Assembly: GCF_937980635.1 (NCBI RefSeq) | Contig: NZ_CALJPG010000030.1 | Span: 1-64,000 of the forward strand | DNA length: 64,000 nt | DNA from: an uncultured Campylobacter sp. | Lineage (GTDB): Bacteria; Campylobacterota; Campylobacteria; Campylobacterales; Campylobacteraceae | Direction of reading: 5' to 3' | In this document: piece after piece, positions 44,206 to 53,186 of the stretch | Numbering within the stretch: the stretch's first letter is position 1 | Layout of the letters: each line of letters opens with the position of its first letter | Translations under genes and position numbers: made by a program | Notes under the pieces: generated by a model | Database searches by the model: none | What the model saw: only the letters and a program-made list of their open reading frames with translations | Told to the model about the DNA's origin: nothing

Positions 44206-44769
44206 TTAATCCTTTAGAATTCTAGGCAGCGTGATGCCCTTTTGGCTTTGGTATTTGCCCTTTTTGTCGCAGTAGCTCACCTCGCACGGCTCATCTCCTT
44301 GCAGAAACAAAACCTGCGCTATGCCTTCATTTGCGTAAATTTTTGCAGGCAGCGGCGTGGTGTTGGAAATTTCAATCGTGATATGCCCCTCAAAACCGGG
44401 CTCAAAGGGCGTTACGTTTACGATGATGCCGCAGCGCGCGTAGGTGCTTTTACCCAGGCAGATCGCAAGCACGTCGCGCGGCATTTTGAAGTATTCGATA
44501 GTACGCGCTAGCGCGAAGGAATTCGGCGGCACGATGCAGACGTCGCCCTCAAAATCCACGACGTTTTTTGCGTCGAAATTTTTAGGATCGACGACCGTTC
44601 CGCCGACGTTTGTAAAAATTTTAAACTCTCTTGCGACCCTTATATCGTATCCGTAGCTGGAAAGTCCGTAGCTAACGACGCCGCGACCGATATTTTCCTC
44701 GCAAAAGGGCGCTATCATATCGTGCTGCTGCGACATCTGTCTGATCCATTTATCGCTTTTCAGTCCCAT
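44206..44769 (-). CDS. dcd: dCTP deaminase
   Basis: Deaminates dCTP to dUTP for thymidylate supply. SSYGYDIRVAREFKIFTN, CLGKSTYARCGIIVNVTPFEPGFEGHITIEISNTTPLPAKIYANEGIAQVLF are the family core, with Ser and Arg of the GKSTYAR loop and catalytic Glu in EGHITIE. Its 187 residues are full length. It is the first gene of a minus-strand run dcd-topA-phosphoesterase-antiporter. Its promoter region is shared with the divergent asparaginase gene. Confidence 0.96.
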   Translation of the reverse strand: MGLKSDKWIRQMSQQHDMIAPFCEENIGRGVVSYGLSSYGYDIRVAREFKIFTNVGGTVVDPKNFDAKNVVDFEGDVCIVPPNSFALARTIEYFKMPRDVLAICLGKSTYARCGIIVNVTPFEPGFEGHITIEISNTTPLPAKIYANEGIAQVLFLQGDEPCEVSYCDKKGKYQSQKGITLPRILKD

Positions 44770-44842
44770 AAAATTTCCTTAAAATAATCAAAATTTTTCG
44801 CGCATTATAGCAGCAAAATAAAATATAATAAAAATTTTATGC

Positions 44843-44848
44843 TAGAAT
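44843..44848 (+). promoter_or_regulatory. -10-like element upstream of the asparaginase gene
   Basis: TTTTATGCTAGAATTTTG has TAGAAT with TG one base away (TATG), about 45 bases before the asparaginase ATG. A weak but plausible Campylobacter promoter. Confidence 0.35.
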
Positions 44849-44892
44849 TTTGCTTAAATTATAAAAATTTTATCACTTTTTAAGGAGCAACT

Positions 44893-45942
44893 ATGGGGCT
44901 ACTCAAGAAATTTGCGTTTATTACGTTTTTTATCGCGTCATCTTTGGCTGCTGCGAAGCCAAATATTTATATTTTAGCTACCGGCGGCACTATCGCGGGA
45001 AGCAGCGCAAGCGCTACGGAGGGTAACTATACCGCAGGCTCAAAGGGCGTAGAAGATATCTTAGCGACAGTGCCGCAGCTGGGGGATTTAGCTACGATTA
45101 AAAGCGAGCAAATTTCAAATATCGGCTCGCAGGATATGAACGATGAAATTTGGCTCAAGCTCGCAAACCGCGTAAGCGAACTGCTTACTAAAAACGATGT
45201 CGATGGCGTCGTCATCGTGCACGGAACCGATACGATGGAGGAGACGGCATATTTTTTAAGCCTGGTAGTAAAATCTAAAAAACCGATCGTTTTGGTGGGC
45301 GCGATGCGAAACGCCGATTCGATGAGCGCGGACGGCCCGCTAAATATCTATAATGCCGTAAGCGTTGCGGCAGATAAAAACGCTCGCGAAAAGGGCGCTC
45401 TTGTAGTGATGAACGACGAAATCCACGCCGCGCGCGAGGTTACGAAAACAAATACTACTAACGTTGCGGCTTTTGCCTCGCCGAATTCCGGCAAAATCGG
45501 CACCGTAAATTATGGCGTCGTAAATTTTTATATGGCGCCGCTTCGCAAACACACCGTTGCAAGCGAATTTAATATCAAGGATATCAAGGCCTTGCCGCGC
45601 GTCGATATCATCTATGGACACGCGCAAGACAGCGGCGATTTGGTCGATGCAGCGGTGCAAAAAGGCGCTAAGGGCATCGTTGTAGCGGGCGTAGGCAGTG
45701 GAAATTTATATCCGGATTTGCAGGCCGCGCTCGCAAAAGCTAGCGAAGCGGGCGTGGTCGTTGTGCGCTCAAGCCGCACGGGCAGCGGCTCAACTAGCGT
45801 TAGCTCGGAGGTGGACGACGCAAAACTTGGCTTTCTAACCGCAGATAATCTAAATCCGCAAAAGGCGCGCGTGCTGCTGATGCTGGCCCTTAGCAAAACG
45901 AGCGATAAAGCGAAAATTCAGAGCTTTTTTGCGACGCATTAA
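44893..45942 (+). CDS. ansB: Periplasmic (type II) L-asparaginase
   Basis: Splits asparagine (and often glutamine) to the acid plus ammonia. A signal peptide is at 1-21 (FIASSLAAA). The first active-site block is YILATGGTIAGS (catalytic Thr), the second is VVIVHGTDTMEETAYFL (with Thr, Asp, and Lys later in VVKSKKPIVLVGAMR). The 349 residues are typical of the periplasmic form. AAGGAG stands before the ATG. In Campylobacter, periplasmic asparaginase supplies aspartate for uptake and fumarate respiration. Confidence 0.94.
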   Translation: MGLLKKFAFITFFIASSLAAAKPNIYILATGGTIAGSSASATEGNYTAGSKGVEDILATVPQLGDLATIKSEQISNIGSQDMNDEIWLKLANRVSELLTKNDVDGVVIVHGTDTMEETAYFLSLVVKSKKPIVLVGAMRNADSMSADGPLNIYNAVSVAADKNAREKGALVVMNDEIHAAREVTKTNTTNVAAFASPNSGKIGTVNYGVVNFYMAPLRKHTVASEFNIKDIKALPRVDIIYGHAQDSGDLVDAAVQKGAKGIVVAGVGSGNLYPDLQAALAKASEAGVVVVRSSRTGSGSTSVSSEVDDAKLGFLTADNLNPQKARVLLMLALSKTSDKAKIQSFFATH

Positions 45943-46309
45943 CGCAGAAACCCTGCGTGGATAGAATCTCGGCGCGGGGTTATAAAACAAAATTTCAGCG
46001 CGAAATTTTAAAGAAAAGCAAGGCGCGGAATTTAACGTTTGAAGCGTAGAATTCTAGTCGTAAAATTAAGTATAAATTTTAAATAATTCAAAATAATTTC
46101 GCGCTCTTGCGGCAAAATTACGTGTCTCGCTTGCGAAGTTCGAGCTTAAAATGAACGAGGTAAATTGCAACCTATAAATCCTTAAAATCAGTCCGCAAAT
46201 TCTGTCGTAAATTTCGCTTTGCACTTCTTAAAAGTCCCGCAAAAATCCATTTAAAGAAACAATTATAAAAATTTAGCTAAAATTTCGCAAATTTTTTCAG
46301 GAGAAATTT
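45943..46309. other. Gene-free stretch between ansB and accB
   Basis: About 370 bases. A small hairpin lies right after the asparaginase stop (ACGCAG 45942-45947 with CTGCGT 45953-45958). The rest is AT-rich with several AAATTT words; a -10-like TAAAAT upstream of accB (about 46277-46282) may be its promoter. No other gene seen. Confidence 0.45.
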
Positions 46310-46768
46310 ATGACAAAAGCAGAAATCAAAGAGTTAATGGACTTTTTCGGTGAGAAGCAGGGCATTAACGAGCTAAAAATTAAAGATAAAGATTTTGAGA
46401 TCGAGATAAAAAAATATGGCCCATGCGGTGGGAGCACGCCTCAGCTCGCCGCACCGGCACCTGCCCCGCAGCTTGCTGCGCCTGCGGTAAACGTGCTCGT
46501 GGGCGATAAGCCCGCCTCAAAAGGCGCGATGGATACGATCGACAGCCCGATGGTGGGCACTTTTTATAAAGCGCCAAGTCCAGGTGCGGCAGAGTTCGTA
46601 AGCGTAGGCCAGGTCGTGCATAAGGGCGATACAATCGGCATAATAGAAGCGATGAAGATTATGAACGAGATTGAGGCGGAATTCGACTGCCGCATCAAAA
46701 AAGCCCTCGTCGACGACGGACAGCCGGTCGAATATGCTATGGCGCTGTTTGAGGTCGAGAAGCTATGA
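46310..46768 (+). CDS. accB: Biotin carboxyl carrier protein of acetyl-CoA carboxylase
   Basis: Carries the carboxybiotin arm in the first step of fatty-acid synthesis. The N-terminal helical domain is ELMDFFGEKQGINELKIKDKDFEIEI; an Ala/Pro linker follows (about 45-62). The biotinyl domain has MVGTFYKAPSPGAAEFV and the biotin attachment EAMKIMNE with Lys116. The 152 residues are normal. AGGAG precedes the ATG, and the last codon overlaps accC by four bases. Confidence 0.97.
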   Translation: MTKAEIKELMDFFGEKQGINELKIKDKDFEIEIKKYGPCGGSTPQLAAPAPAPQLAAPAVNVLVGDKPASKGAMDTIDSPMVGTFYKAPSPGAAEFVSVGQVVHKGDTIGIIEAMKIMNEIEAEFDCRIKKALVDDGQPVEYAMALFEVEKL

Positions 46769-48102
46769 GGGAGCTTAAGAAAATTCTAATCGCAAATCGC
46801 GGCGAGATCGCCCTGCGCGCGCTTCGCACGATCCAAGAGATGGGCAAGCAAGCCATCGTCGTGCACTCCACCGCTGATCAGGACGCGCTTTACGTCAAAT
46901 ACGCCGACGCGTCGGTCTGTATAGGCGGACCGCGCAGTAGCGATAGTTACCTAAATATCCCCGCGATCATCACAGCCTGCGAGCTAACCGAAGCCGACGC
47001 GATATTCCCGGGATACGGCTTTTTAAGCGAGAGCCAAAATTTTGTCGAAATTTGCGCCAAGCACGGCATTAAATTTATCGGTCCAAGCGTCGAGGCGATG
47101 ACTTTAATGAGCGATAAGAGCAAGGCTAAGCAAGTGATGATGCGCGCGGGCATCCCTGTAGTGCCTGGCAGCGACGGCGCGATCGCAAGCGTCGAAGAGG
47201 CACGCAAGCTAGCCGCCGAAATCGGCTATCCGGTCATCATTAAAGCCGCAGCCGGCGGTGGCGGGCGCGGAATGCGCGTGGTCGAGCGCGAAGAGGATAT
47301 CGAAAAGCTCTTTTGGTCGGCAGAGAGCGAAGCGATGAGTGCATTCGGCGACGGCACGATGTATATGGAAAAATATATCACAAACCCGCGCCACATCGAG
47401 GTTCAGGTCTTGGGCGATGAGCACGGACACGTCGTGCATATCGGCGAGCGCGACTGCTCGATGCAGCGCCGCCACCAAAAGCTGATCGAAGAAAGCCCAG
47501 CCGTGATCTTGGACGAGCCTACGCGAAAGAGCCTGCACGAAACGGCGGTTCGCGCCGCCAAGGCGATCGGATACGCAAGCGCGGGAACGTTTGAGTTTTT
47601 ATACGATAGCAAGGATAAGAAATTTTACTTCATTGAGATGAATACCCGCCTGCAGGTCGAACACACCGTAAGCGAGATGCGCAGTGGACTCGATCTGATC
47701 GAGTGGATGATCCGTATCGCGCAGGGCGAGAAGCTACTGCCTCAAAGCGAGATAAAATTTAGCGGGCATGCGCTTGAGTGCCGCATCACCGCCGAGGACT
47801 CCAAAAGCTTTATGCCAAACCCGGGCAAAATTACAAAATACGTCGCTCCGGGCGGCAGAAACGTGCGTATGGATAGCCACGTCTATGAGGGCTACTCGGT
47901 GCCGCCTTACTACGACAGTATGATCGGCAAGCTCATCGTCCACGATAAGGACCGCGATCGCGCGATCGCGAAGATGAAGGTCGCGCTAGACGAGCTCATC
48001 ATCGGCGGCATAAAATCGACGCGCGATTTTCATCTTAGGATGATGAACAACCCCGATTTCGTGGATAATAACTACGACACAAATTACCTAGCCAAGCATT
48101 AA
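46765..48102 (+). CDS. accC: Biotin carboxylase subunit of acetyl-CoA carboxylase
   Basis: ATP-grasp enzyme carboxylating the biotin on AccB. KKILIANRGEIALRALRT, YGFLSESQNFVEIC, FIGPSVEAMTLMSDKSKAK, VIIKAAAGGGGRGMRVV (glycine-rich ATP loop), YMEKYITNPRHIEVQVLGDEHG, ERDCSMQRRHQKLIEESP and FIEMNTRLQVEHTVSE (active-site Glu and Arg) are all present. 445 residues. It overlaps accB by four bases and ends in a clear intrinsic terminator. Confidence 0.97.
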   Translation: MRELKKILIANRGEIALRALRTIQEMGKQAIVVHSTADQDALYVKYADASVCIGGPRSSDSYLNIPAIITACELTEADAIFPGYGFLSESQNFVEICAKHGIKFIGPSVEAMTLMSDKSKAKQVMMRAGIPVVPGSDGAIASVEEARKLAAEIGYPVIIKAAAGGGGRGMRVVEREEDIEKLFWSAESEAMSAFGDGTMYMEKYITNPRHIEVQVLGDEHGHVVHIGERDCSMQRRHQKLIEESPAVILDEPTRKSLHETAVRAAKAIGYASAGTFEFLYDSKDKKFYFIEMNTRLQVEHTVSEMRSGLDLIEWMIRIAQGEKLLPQSEIKFSGHALECRITAEDSKSFMPNPGKITKYVAPGGRNVRMDSHVYEGYSVPPYYDSMIGKLIVHDKDRDRAIAKMKVALDELIIGGIKSTRDFHLRMMNNPDFVDNNYDTNYLAKH

Positions 48103-48103
48103 C

Positions 48104-48148
48104 TTTAAAATTCCAAGGGATGATACTCTTGGAATTTTAAAATTTTTT
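48104..48148 (+). terminator. Intrinsic terminator of accBC
   Basis: TTTAAAATTCCAAG at 48104-48117 pairs perfectly with CTTGGAATTTTAAA at 48128-48141 (14 base pairs, ten-base loop), followed by a run of T. It starts immediately after the accC stop. Confidence 0.85.
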
Positions 48149-48226
48149 TGAAATTCTGCATTCAAGATTCCGTTTGAAATTTTGCATTTAAAAATCTACT
48201 TGAAATTTTGTTTTAAAATTTTATCG
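48147..48226. repeat. Three degenerate tandem repeats of 26-27 bases
   Basis: Units begin TTTGAAATTCTGCATT (48147), TTTGAAATTTTGCATT (48173) and TTGAAATTTTGTTTTAA (48200). They resemble one another in the first ~16 bases and diverge after that. They lie beyond the accC terminator and have no evident role. Confidence 0.45.
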
Positions 48227-48660
48227 TGCCACGTTTTAAAATTTTGCTATTAAATTTGCCGCTAAATCTAGGTGAAGATGCGCTGTCGTCGCGCGTGTTT
48301 TTAAGGGCGAGATTGACGGCGGGGTTGGTAAATTTTACGTTCTTCGGCGGCTAAAATTTAGAATACGAGTCTTGGCTACCGCAAATACTTGTTTTCGTCT
48401 GCACCGATCTAGTTAAAATTTGATGCCATGCATGCACTCTATCACCTATTTCGGCAATCGGCTGCCAATGTACGCGAGTAAGCGGTATAAAATTTATCGC
48501 ACGAGCCGCTGTACCCGTTCGGCGTAAATTTTATCGCATTCGCCGTTGCGAGCGTGAAATAGTATCGAGCCGTAAATTTTAAACTATCTCGCTGTATGCG
48601 CTTGAGAAATGGTGTCCTGCTTCGCGGGCGAAGCGCGCTAGGTTTTTAAACCGTCAAATT
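48227..48660. other. Gene-free stretch after accC
   Basis: About 430 bases with many AAATTT-type words and no credible frame on either strand. No recognised RNA gene. The end near 48660 is the 3' side of the minus-strand helical-repeat gene. Confidence 0.4.
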
Positions 48661-49662
48661 TCAAACGCCGAATTCCTCGTAAAATTTATTCAGATAATCG
48701 GCGTAATAGAAGTTTTGATTTCTAGCGTCAAATTTACCCGCCAGTTCCAAAGCCGTTTTATAGTCGCTCTCATCGCCGAACGCGCTAACGGCGATGAAAA
48801 ATCGCAGGTCGTTCAGATCGTCGTTGCTATCGAGTATGGCGTGCGAGTGTTTGCGAGCTAAGCTTAACGCCGTCTCGCGCTCATCCAGCCTAACGGCGAT
48901 CTCGATTAGCGGCGCGATCTGATTTATCACGCGAGGATTTGACTCGATCGTCGCCGCGGCCTTGGGTAGCAGGGTTTTCGCCTCCCAGGTCCTGCCTAGC
49001 GCTATCATGCTAAAAAGTATCGGCGCGTAGGTTATGTGCGGCACCTCGGAGCAGCTTAGCTCGCCTGAGAGCAACGGTTCGGCTAGCTTTAGCGCCGCAT
49101 CGTGCTCGCCGGCAAAGCACAGATACGCGATCTCATCGCTAGCCTCGCACGCTTCGCAGTCACTCATGTCGTCTTTGGCTAGCTTTTTCCACAGCTCGTA
49201 GTTTGCCCTCATTTCTCTGGCATCGCCCATGTCGATGTTTTGATTCATCAAAGCCTTGTAGTATGAGGCCAGCGAGAGTTCCAAGCGCTCATAGTAAAAC
49301 AGCATCGCTTCGTTTGTCTCGTCTATGAGCTCTTTTTCTATCATGGAGCTTTTGGCGACGCCTGAGACGATCCATTTAAATTTCCACAGGCAGTCCGTAA
49401 AGTCATCGAAATTCGGGTATTCGCTTTCTTTTAAATTTTGCGCGATGTAGTTCGTGAGCCACATTAGCGCTCTGGTTATTAAAAACGCGCCGAATTTTTC
49501 AAAATCGTCGTTTAGCACAAAGTCGCAAATTTGCGCGGCAAATTCGAAATTTTCCGCTTCTACGGCGTCTCTTATCGCGTCAAATAGACACTCCTCCTTA
49601 TCTATCACACTTTTAAGCCCATTTAGCTTTTCATAAAGCCCCTCTAGCGAGCCATGTTCCAT
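48661..49662 (-). CDS. Hypothetical helical-repeat (TPR-like) protein
   Basis: 333 residues, acidic and almost wholly helical, with Ala/Leu-rich pairs such as DEIAYLCFAGEHDAALKLAEPLL and RLDERETALSLARKHSHAIL that suggest TPR-like repeats. There is no signal peptide, no transmembrane segment and no family that I recognise. The start follows GGAGC (aaggatgg region); it is a single gene with AT-rich flanks. I give no function. Such proteins usually mediate protein-protein contacts. Confidence 0.6.
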   Translation of the reverse strand: MEHGSLEGLYEKLNGLKSVIDKEECLFDAIRDAVEAENFEFAAQICDFVLNDDFEKFGAFLITRALMWLTNYIAQNLKESEYPNFDDFTDCLWKFKWIVSGVAKSSMIEKELIDETNEAMLFYYERLELSLASYYKALMNQNIDMGDAREMRANYELWKKLAKDDMSDCEACEASDEIAYLCFAGEHDAALKLAEPLLSGELSCSEVPHITYAPILFSMIALGRTWEAKTLLPKAAATIESNPRVINQIAPLIEIAVRLDERETALSLARKHSHAILDSNDDLNDLRFFIAVSAFGDESDYKTALELAGKFDARNQNFYYADYLNKFYEEFGV

Positions 49663-49900
49663 CCTTGCTCCTCATTAAATTTTTGCGATAATTATATCCG
49701 TTTAGTCTGAAGTTAAGTAGGCGCGTCGCGATTTTAAAGCCTAAAAGGCAAAATGAAATTTAAACGCATTTTTAAAACAGCTCTGCTCGCGTGCCGTTTT
49801 AGCGCCCTATTTGCCGCCGCGATAGGTAAATTTCAGCTTTGTTATATAAATTTAATATTAAAATGCCGTATTCATAAATTTTTTAAGAAAAGGGGAATTT

Positions 49901-51139
49901 ATGGACATAAACATGCAGCGCCTTAAAAGCGAGTTTGAGCAGATAAGCCGCTTTGGGGCTTTGGCGGGCGGCGGACTTACGCGGCTTGCATTTTCGCGCG
50001 AGGACAAAGAGGCGCGCGACTTCCTCATATCGCTACTTCAAAAAGAAAATTTCAAGATCAAAATCGACGATACGGGCAATATTTTCGCTAAATTTAGCGG
50101 CGTCAGCAATCCCGATTTGCCGTCCGTCAGCGCGGGCTCGCATATCGATAGCGTACCGCAGGGCGGCTTTTACGACGGTACGTTAGGCGTTATGGCGGCT
50201 TTAGAGGCGATCCGCGCGGTGCGAGATAGCGGAGAGAGGTTTGCGCGACCGCTGGAGCTCATCGTATTTGTTTGCGAGGAATCAAGCCGCTTTAAAATGG
50301 CGACCGTAGGCAGCAAGATAATCAGCGGCAAGCTCTCGCGGCAGCGGCTGGGCGAGCTAAAGGATAAAGACGGAATTTCGCTGTTTGACGCTATGCAGGG
50401 TTTCGGGCTAAATCCCGCAAATTTAAAAAGCTGCGTCCTTCCCAAATCCAGCTTTCATAGCTATATCGAGCTTCATATCGAGCAGGGGCCGGTATTGCAG
50501 CGACGGGGCATCCCCGTAGGCATCGTCACGGGTATCGCCGCACCCGTGCGATACGAGCTGCGGATCGAGGGCAGGGCCGATCACAGCGGCGCTACGCCGA
50601 TGGATATGCGCTGTGACGCCCTAGCTTGCGCTAGCGAGATCGTTTTAAGCGCGGAGAGGATCGCCAAGGCGGGCAAAACCACGGTAGCAACGACGGGCTA
50701 TGCAAATGCGATACCCGGCGTGCTAAACGTGATCCCGGGCTCCTGCACTCTAGGTCTTGATATACGCGATATAGACGAGGAAGCGCTTAGGGCGGCGGAC
50801 TATAAAATTTGCGCCGCGATAGATGAAATTTGCGCTCGCAGAGGGTGCAGATTTGAACTAAAAAATCTCATCAAGGATCGTCCCGTAAAGCTAAGCGAGG
50901 AGATGATAGATCTGCTTGAGAGCTGTGCCGGCGAGCTTAAAATTCCAAGCCTAAGGCTTCCTAGCGGTGCGGGACATGACGCGATGAATATGACGGAGCT
51001 TGCGGATCGCGTGGGGATGCTTTTCGTACCGTGCAAGGACGGTATCAGCCACAACGTAAACGAGAGCATAAACTGGCACGACGCGTTTGCCGCTACGAAG
51101 GTTTTGGCTGCGGCGATGTTAAACTTAGCTAAAAAATAA
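49901..51139 (+). CDS. M20-family amidase, hydantoinase/carbamoylase type
   Basis: Hydrolyses N-carbamoyl amino acids, allantoate or ureido acids; the exact substrate is unknown. The metal-binding blocks are SAGSHIDSVPQGGFYDGTLGV (His and Asp), FVCEESSRFKMATVGSK (Glu), and SGAGHDAMNM with a late His. The dimerisation lobe carries ELHIEQGPVLQRRGIPVGIVTGIAAP and GRADHSGATPMDMRCDAL. These fit the AmaB/HyuC/AllC family. 412 residues. AAGGGG lies before the ATG. First gene of a five-gene operon with 10-12 base gaps. Confidence 0.86.
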   Translation: MDINMQRLKSEFEQISRFGALAGGGLTRLAFSREDKEARDFLISLLQKENFKIKIDDTGNIFAKFSGVSNPDLPSVSAGSHIDSVPQGGFYDGTLGVMAALEAIRAVRDSGERFARPLELIVFVCEESSRFKMATVGSKIISGKLSRQRLGELKDKDGISLFDAMQGFGLNPANLKSCVLPKSSFHSYIELHIEQGPVLQRRGIPVGIVTGIAAPVRYELRIEGRADHSGATPMDMRCDALACASEIVLSAERIAKAGKTTVATTGYANAIPGVLNVIPGSCTLGLDIRDIDEEALRAADYKICAAIDEICARRGCRFELKNLIKDRPVKLSEEMIDLLESCAGELKIPSLRLPSGAGHDAMNMTELADRVGMLFVPCKDGISHNVNESINWHDAFAATKVLAAAMLNLAKK

Positions 51140-51149
51140 AGGAGAGAAT

Positions 51150-52466
51150 ATGGATGCTATCGCACAAAAAGTAGAGGCGCTAAAAAGCGAGATGATCGGG
51201 GATCGCAGGTTTTTTCACTCGCATCCCGAGACGGGCTGGTTTACCTTTTTTACGACCGCGGTTATCGCAGATCGTATGCAGCGCTTGGGCTATGAGACAA
51301 AGCTCGGTCGCGATGTGGTAAAGCCCGAAGCCAGACAGGGCGTAGGTAGCAAGGATGCCTGCGAGAAGGCGATTGATCGCGCCCGAAAGCTGCTAAACGC
51401 AGATCAGATAAAATTTCTTGATGTGATGGAGGATGGACTAACGGGTCTCGTGGCGCAGATCGACACGGGGCGCGCGGGCAAGACGGTCGCTTTTAGATTT
51501 GATATAGACGGCGTAGACGTGACCGAGAGCATGGACGCGGATCACCGCCCTTTTAAGGAGGGCTTTCGCTCCGACATTAGCGGCATTACGCACGCGTGCG
51601 GGCACGATGGGCATATCACGATGGGACTTGCTTTGGCAAAGCTGATCGCGCAAAACTTAGACGATTTTAGGGGTAAATTTAGATTTATCTTTCAAACCGC
51701 CGAGGAGGGTACCAGAGGTGCCGTAGGTATGGAAGCTGCGGGAGTTACCAAGGGCGTGGATTATCTGCTTGGCGGTCATATCGGCTTTCAGGCAAACACG
51801 ATGAGAGGCATCATCTGCGGTACCAAGAAGCTGCTTGCGACCACTAAATTTGACGTAAGCTTAAAAGGCAAGTCCGCTCATGCCGCGGGCGCGCCGCAAA
51901 ACGGAGCCAACGCCCTGCTTGCCGCAGCCGAGATGGCGCTTGATATGCACGGCATCACTAGACACGCAGACGGCGTCACGCGTATCAATGTTGGAGTGCT
52001 GCGTGCGGGCGAAGGGCGCAACGTCATCGCGCCTAACGGCTATCTCGCGTGCGAGACGCGCGGCGAGAGCACGGAACTGAATGAGTTTATGAAGTCCAAA
52101 TGCATGGACATAGTGGAGGGCGTTTCTAAAATTTACGGCGTTAGCTACGACGTGCAGGTTACGGGCGGTACCGCAGGCGGCGATAGCGACGAGGCTACCA
52201 CGCAGCTTTACGAAGATGCGGCGAAGGCGTCGCCGTTTATCGATGATGATAAAATCGTAAGGGAGCTAAGCTTCGGCGCATGCGAGGACTTCGCGCACTT
52301 TATGCGCTCGGTGCAAGATGCGGGCGGTAAAAGCGGATATTTGATGATCGGCACGACGCTTGCGGCAGGGCATCACAACGCCAAATTTGACTTCGACGAG
52401 GATTCGCTACTTGCGGGAGTGGACGTGTATCTGCGCTGCGCGTATAAGCTAAACGGCAAAATTTAA
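51150..52466 (+). CDS. M20 amidohydrolase, AbgA-like
   Basis: Resembles E. coli AbgA, one subunit of p-aminobenzoyl-glutamate hydrolase, more than other M20D peptidases: WFTFFTTAVIADRMQRLGYETKLGRDVV, GRAGKTVAFRFDIDGVDVTES, ITHACGHDGHITMGLALA, IFQTAEEGTRGAVGM, HIGFQANTMRGIICG, TTKFDVSLKGKSAHAAGAPQNGANALLAAAEMAL, INVGVLRAGEGRNVIAP and TLAAGHHNAKFDFDE. Metal ligands are in HACGHDGH and EEG. It probably releases glutamate or aspartate from N-acyl amino acids in the cytoplasm. No AbgB or AbgT gene is adjacent, so PABA-glutamate use is unproven. 438 residues. Confidence 0.87.
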   Translation: MDAIAQKVEALKSEMIGDRRFFHSHPETGWFTFFTTAVIADRMQRLGYETKLGRDVVKPEARQGVGSKDACEKAIDRARKLLNADQIKFLDVMEDGLTGLVAQIDTGRAGKTVAFRFDIDGVDVTESMDADHRPFKEGFRSDISGITHACGHDGHITMGLALAKLIAQNLDDFRGKFRFIFQTAEEGTRGAVGMEAAGVTKGVDYLLGGHIGFQANTMRGIICGTKKLLATTKFDVSLKGKSAHAAGAPQNGANALLAAAEMALDMHGITRHADGVTRINVGVLRAGEGRNVIAPNGYLACETRGESTELNEFMKSKCMDIVEGVSKIYGVSYDVQVTGGTAGGDSDEATTQLYEDAAKASPFIDDDKIVRELSFGACEDFAHFMRSVQDAGGKSGYLMIGTTLAAGHHNAKFDFDEDSLLAGVDVYLRCAYKLNGKI

Positions 52467-52476
52467 GGAAAGAGGC

Positions 52477-53175
52477 ATGAAAAGAGCACTACTTCTAAGC
52501 GCTTCTAGTTACAAAGACAGCGGCTATCTGAACCACTGCAAGGGGTGGATCAAGGAATTTTTAGGAGGTCTTTGGGAGGATGAAATTTTATTTATTCCGT
52601 TTGCGGGCGTTAGGCGCACAAACGAGCAATATGAGCAGAAGGTTGCGGACTGCTTGGAGAATAGCAATATCAGATCGATCCATCGATTTGCCGATATGAA
52701 AGCCGCCGTTAAAAATGCCAAATCGATCTGCATCGGCGGCGGCAATACCTTCGTGCTGCTAAATGAGCTTTATAAATTTGATCTCTTAGGCGCGATCAAA
52801 GACGCCGTGGACGGCGGTACGCCGTATTTCGGTTGGTCTGCGGGCGCAAACGTCGCGGGCAAGACGATGATGACTACCAACGACATGCCGATCGTCTTCC
52901 CGCCTTCGCCGGTAGCTCTGGGGATCTTTCCGTATCAGATCAATCCGCACTTCATAAGCGGTAAAATTTCAAACCACAACGGCGAGAGCAGGGAGGAGCG
53001 CCTGGAGGAGTTTTTGATCGTCAATCAAAACGACAGCGTCTATGCTATGCCCGAGGGTAGCGCGTTTTTGATAAACGGAAACGAGTGCGAGGCGATGGGG
53101 CATGCGGACGTGCTAAAATTCGAGTATAAAAAAGAGATCTCGCGCATCGCCGTGGGAAGTAAATTTAAAATTTAA
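52477..53175 (+). CDS. pepE: Peptidase E (alpha-aspartyl dipeptidase)
   Basis: Serine peptidase of family S51 that cleaves Asp-X dipeptides. The nucleophile is Ser121 in YFGWSAGANVA. CIGGGNTFVLLNELYK and the loop FPYQINPHFISG (active-site His) are conserved, and VYAMPEGSAFLI is typical. The 232 residues are normal. It sits 10 bases after the AbgA-like gene and 11 before dcuC, which suggests that released aspartate is handled by the transporter-linked fumarate pathway. Confidence 0.93.
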   Translation: MKRALLLSASSYKDSGYLNHCKGWIKEFLGGLWEDEILFIPFAGVRRTNEQYEQKVADCLENSNIRSIHRFADMKAAVKNAKSICIGGGNTFVLLNELYKFDLLGAIKDAVDGGTPYFGWSAGANVAGKTMMTTNDMPIVFPPSPVALGIFPYQINPHFISGKISNHNGESREERLEEFLIVNQNDSVYAMPEGSAFLINGNECEAMGHADVLKFEYKKEISRIAVGSKFKI

Positions 53176-53186
53176 AAGGAGTTATC

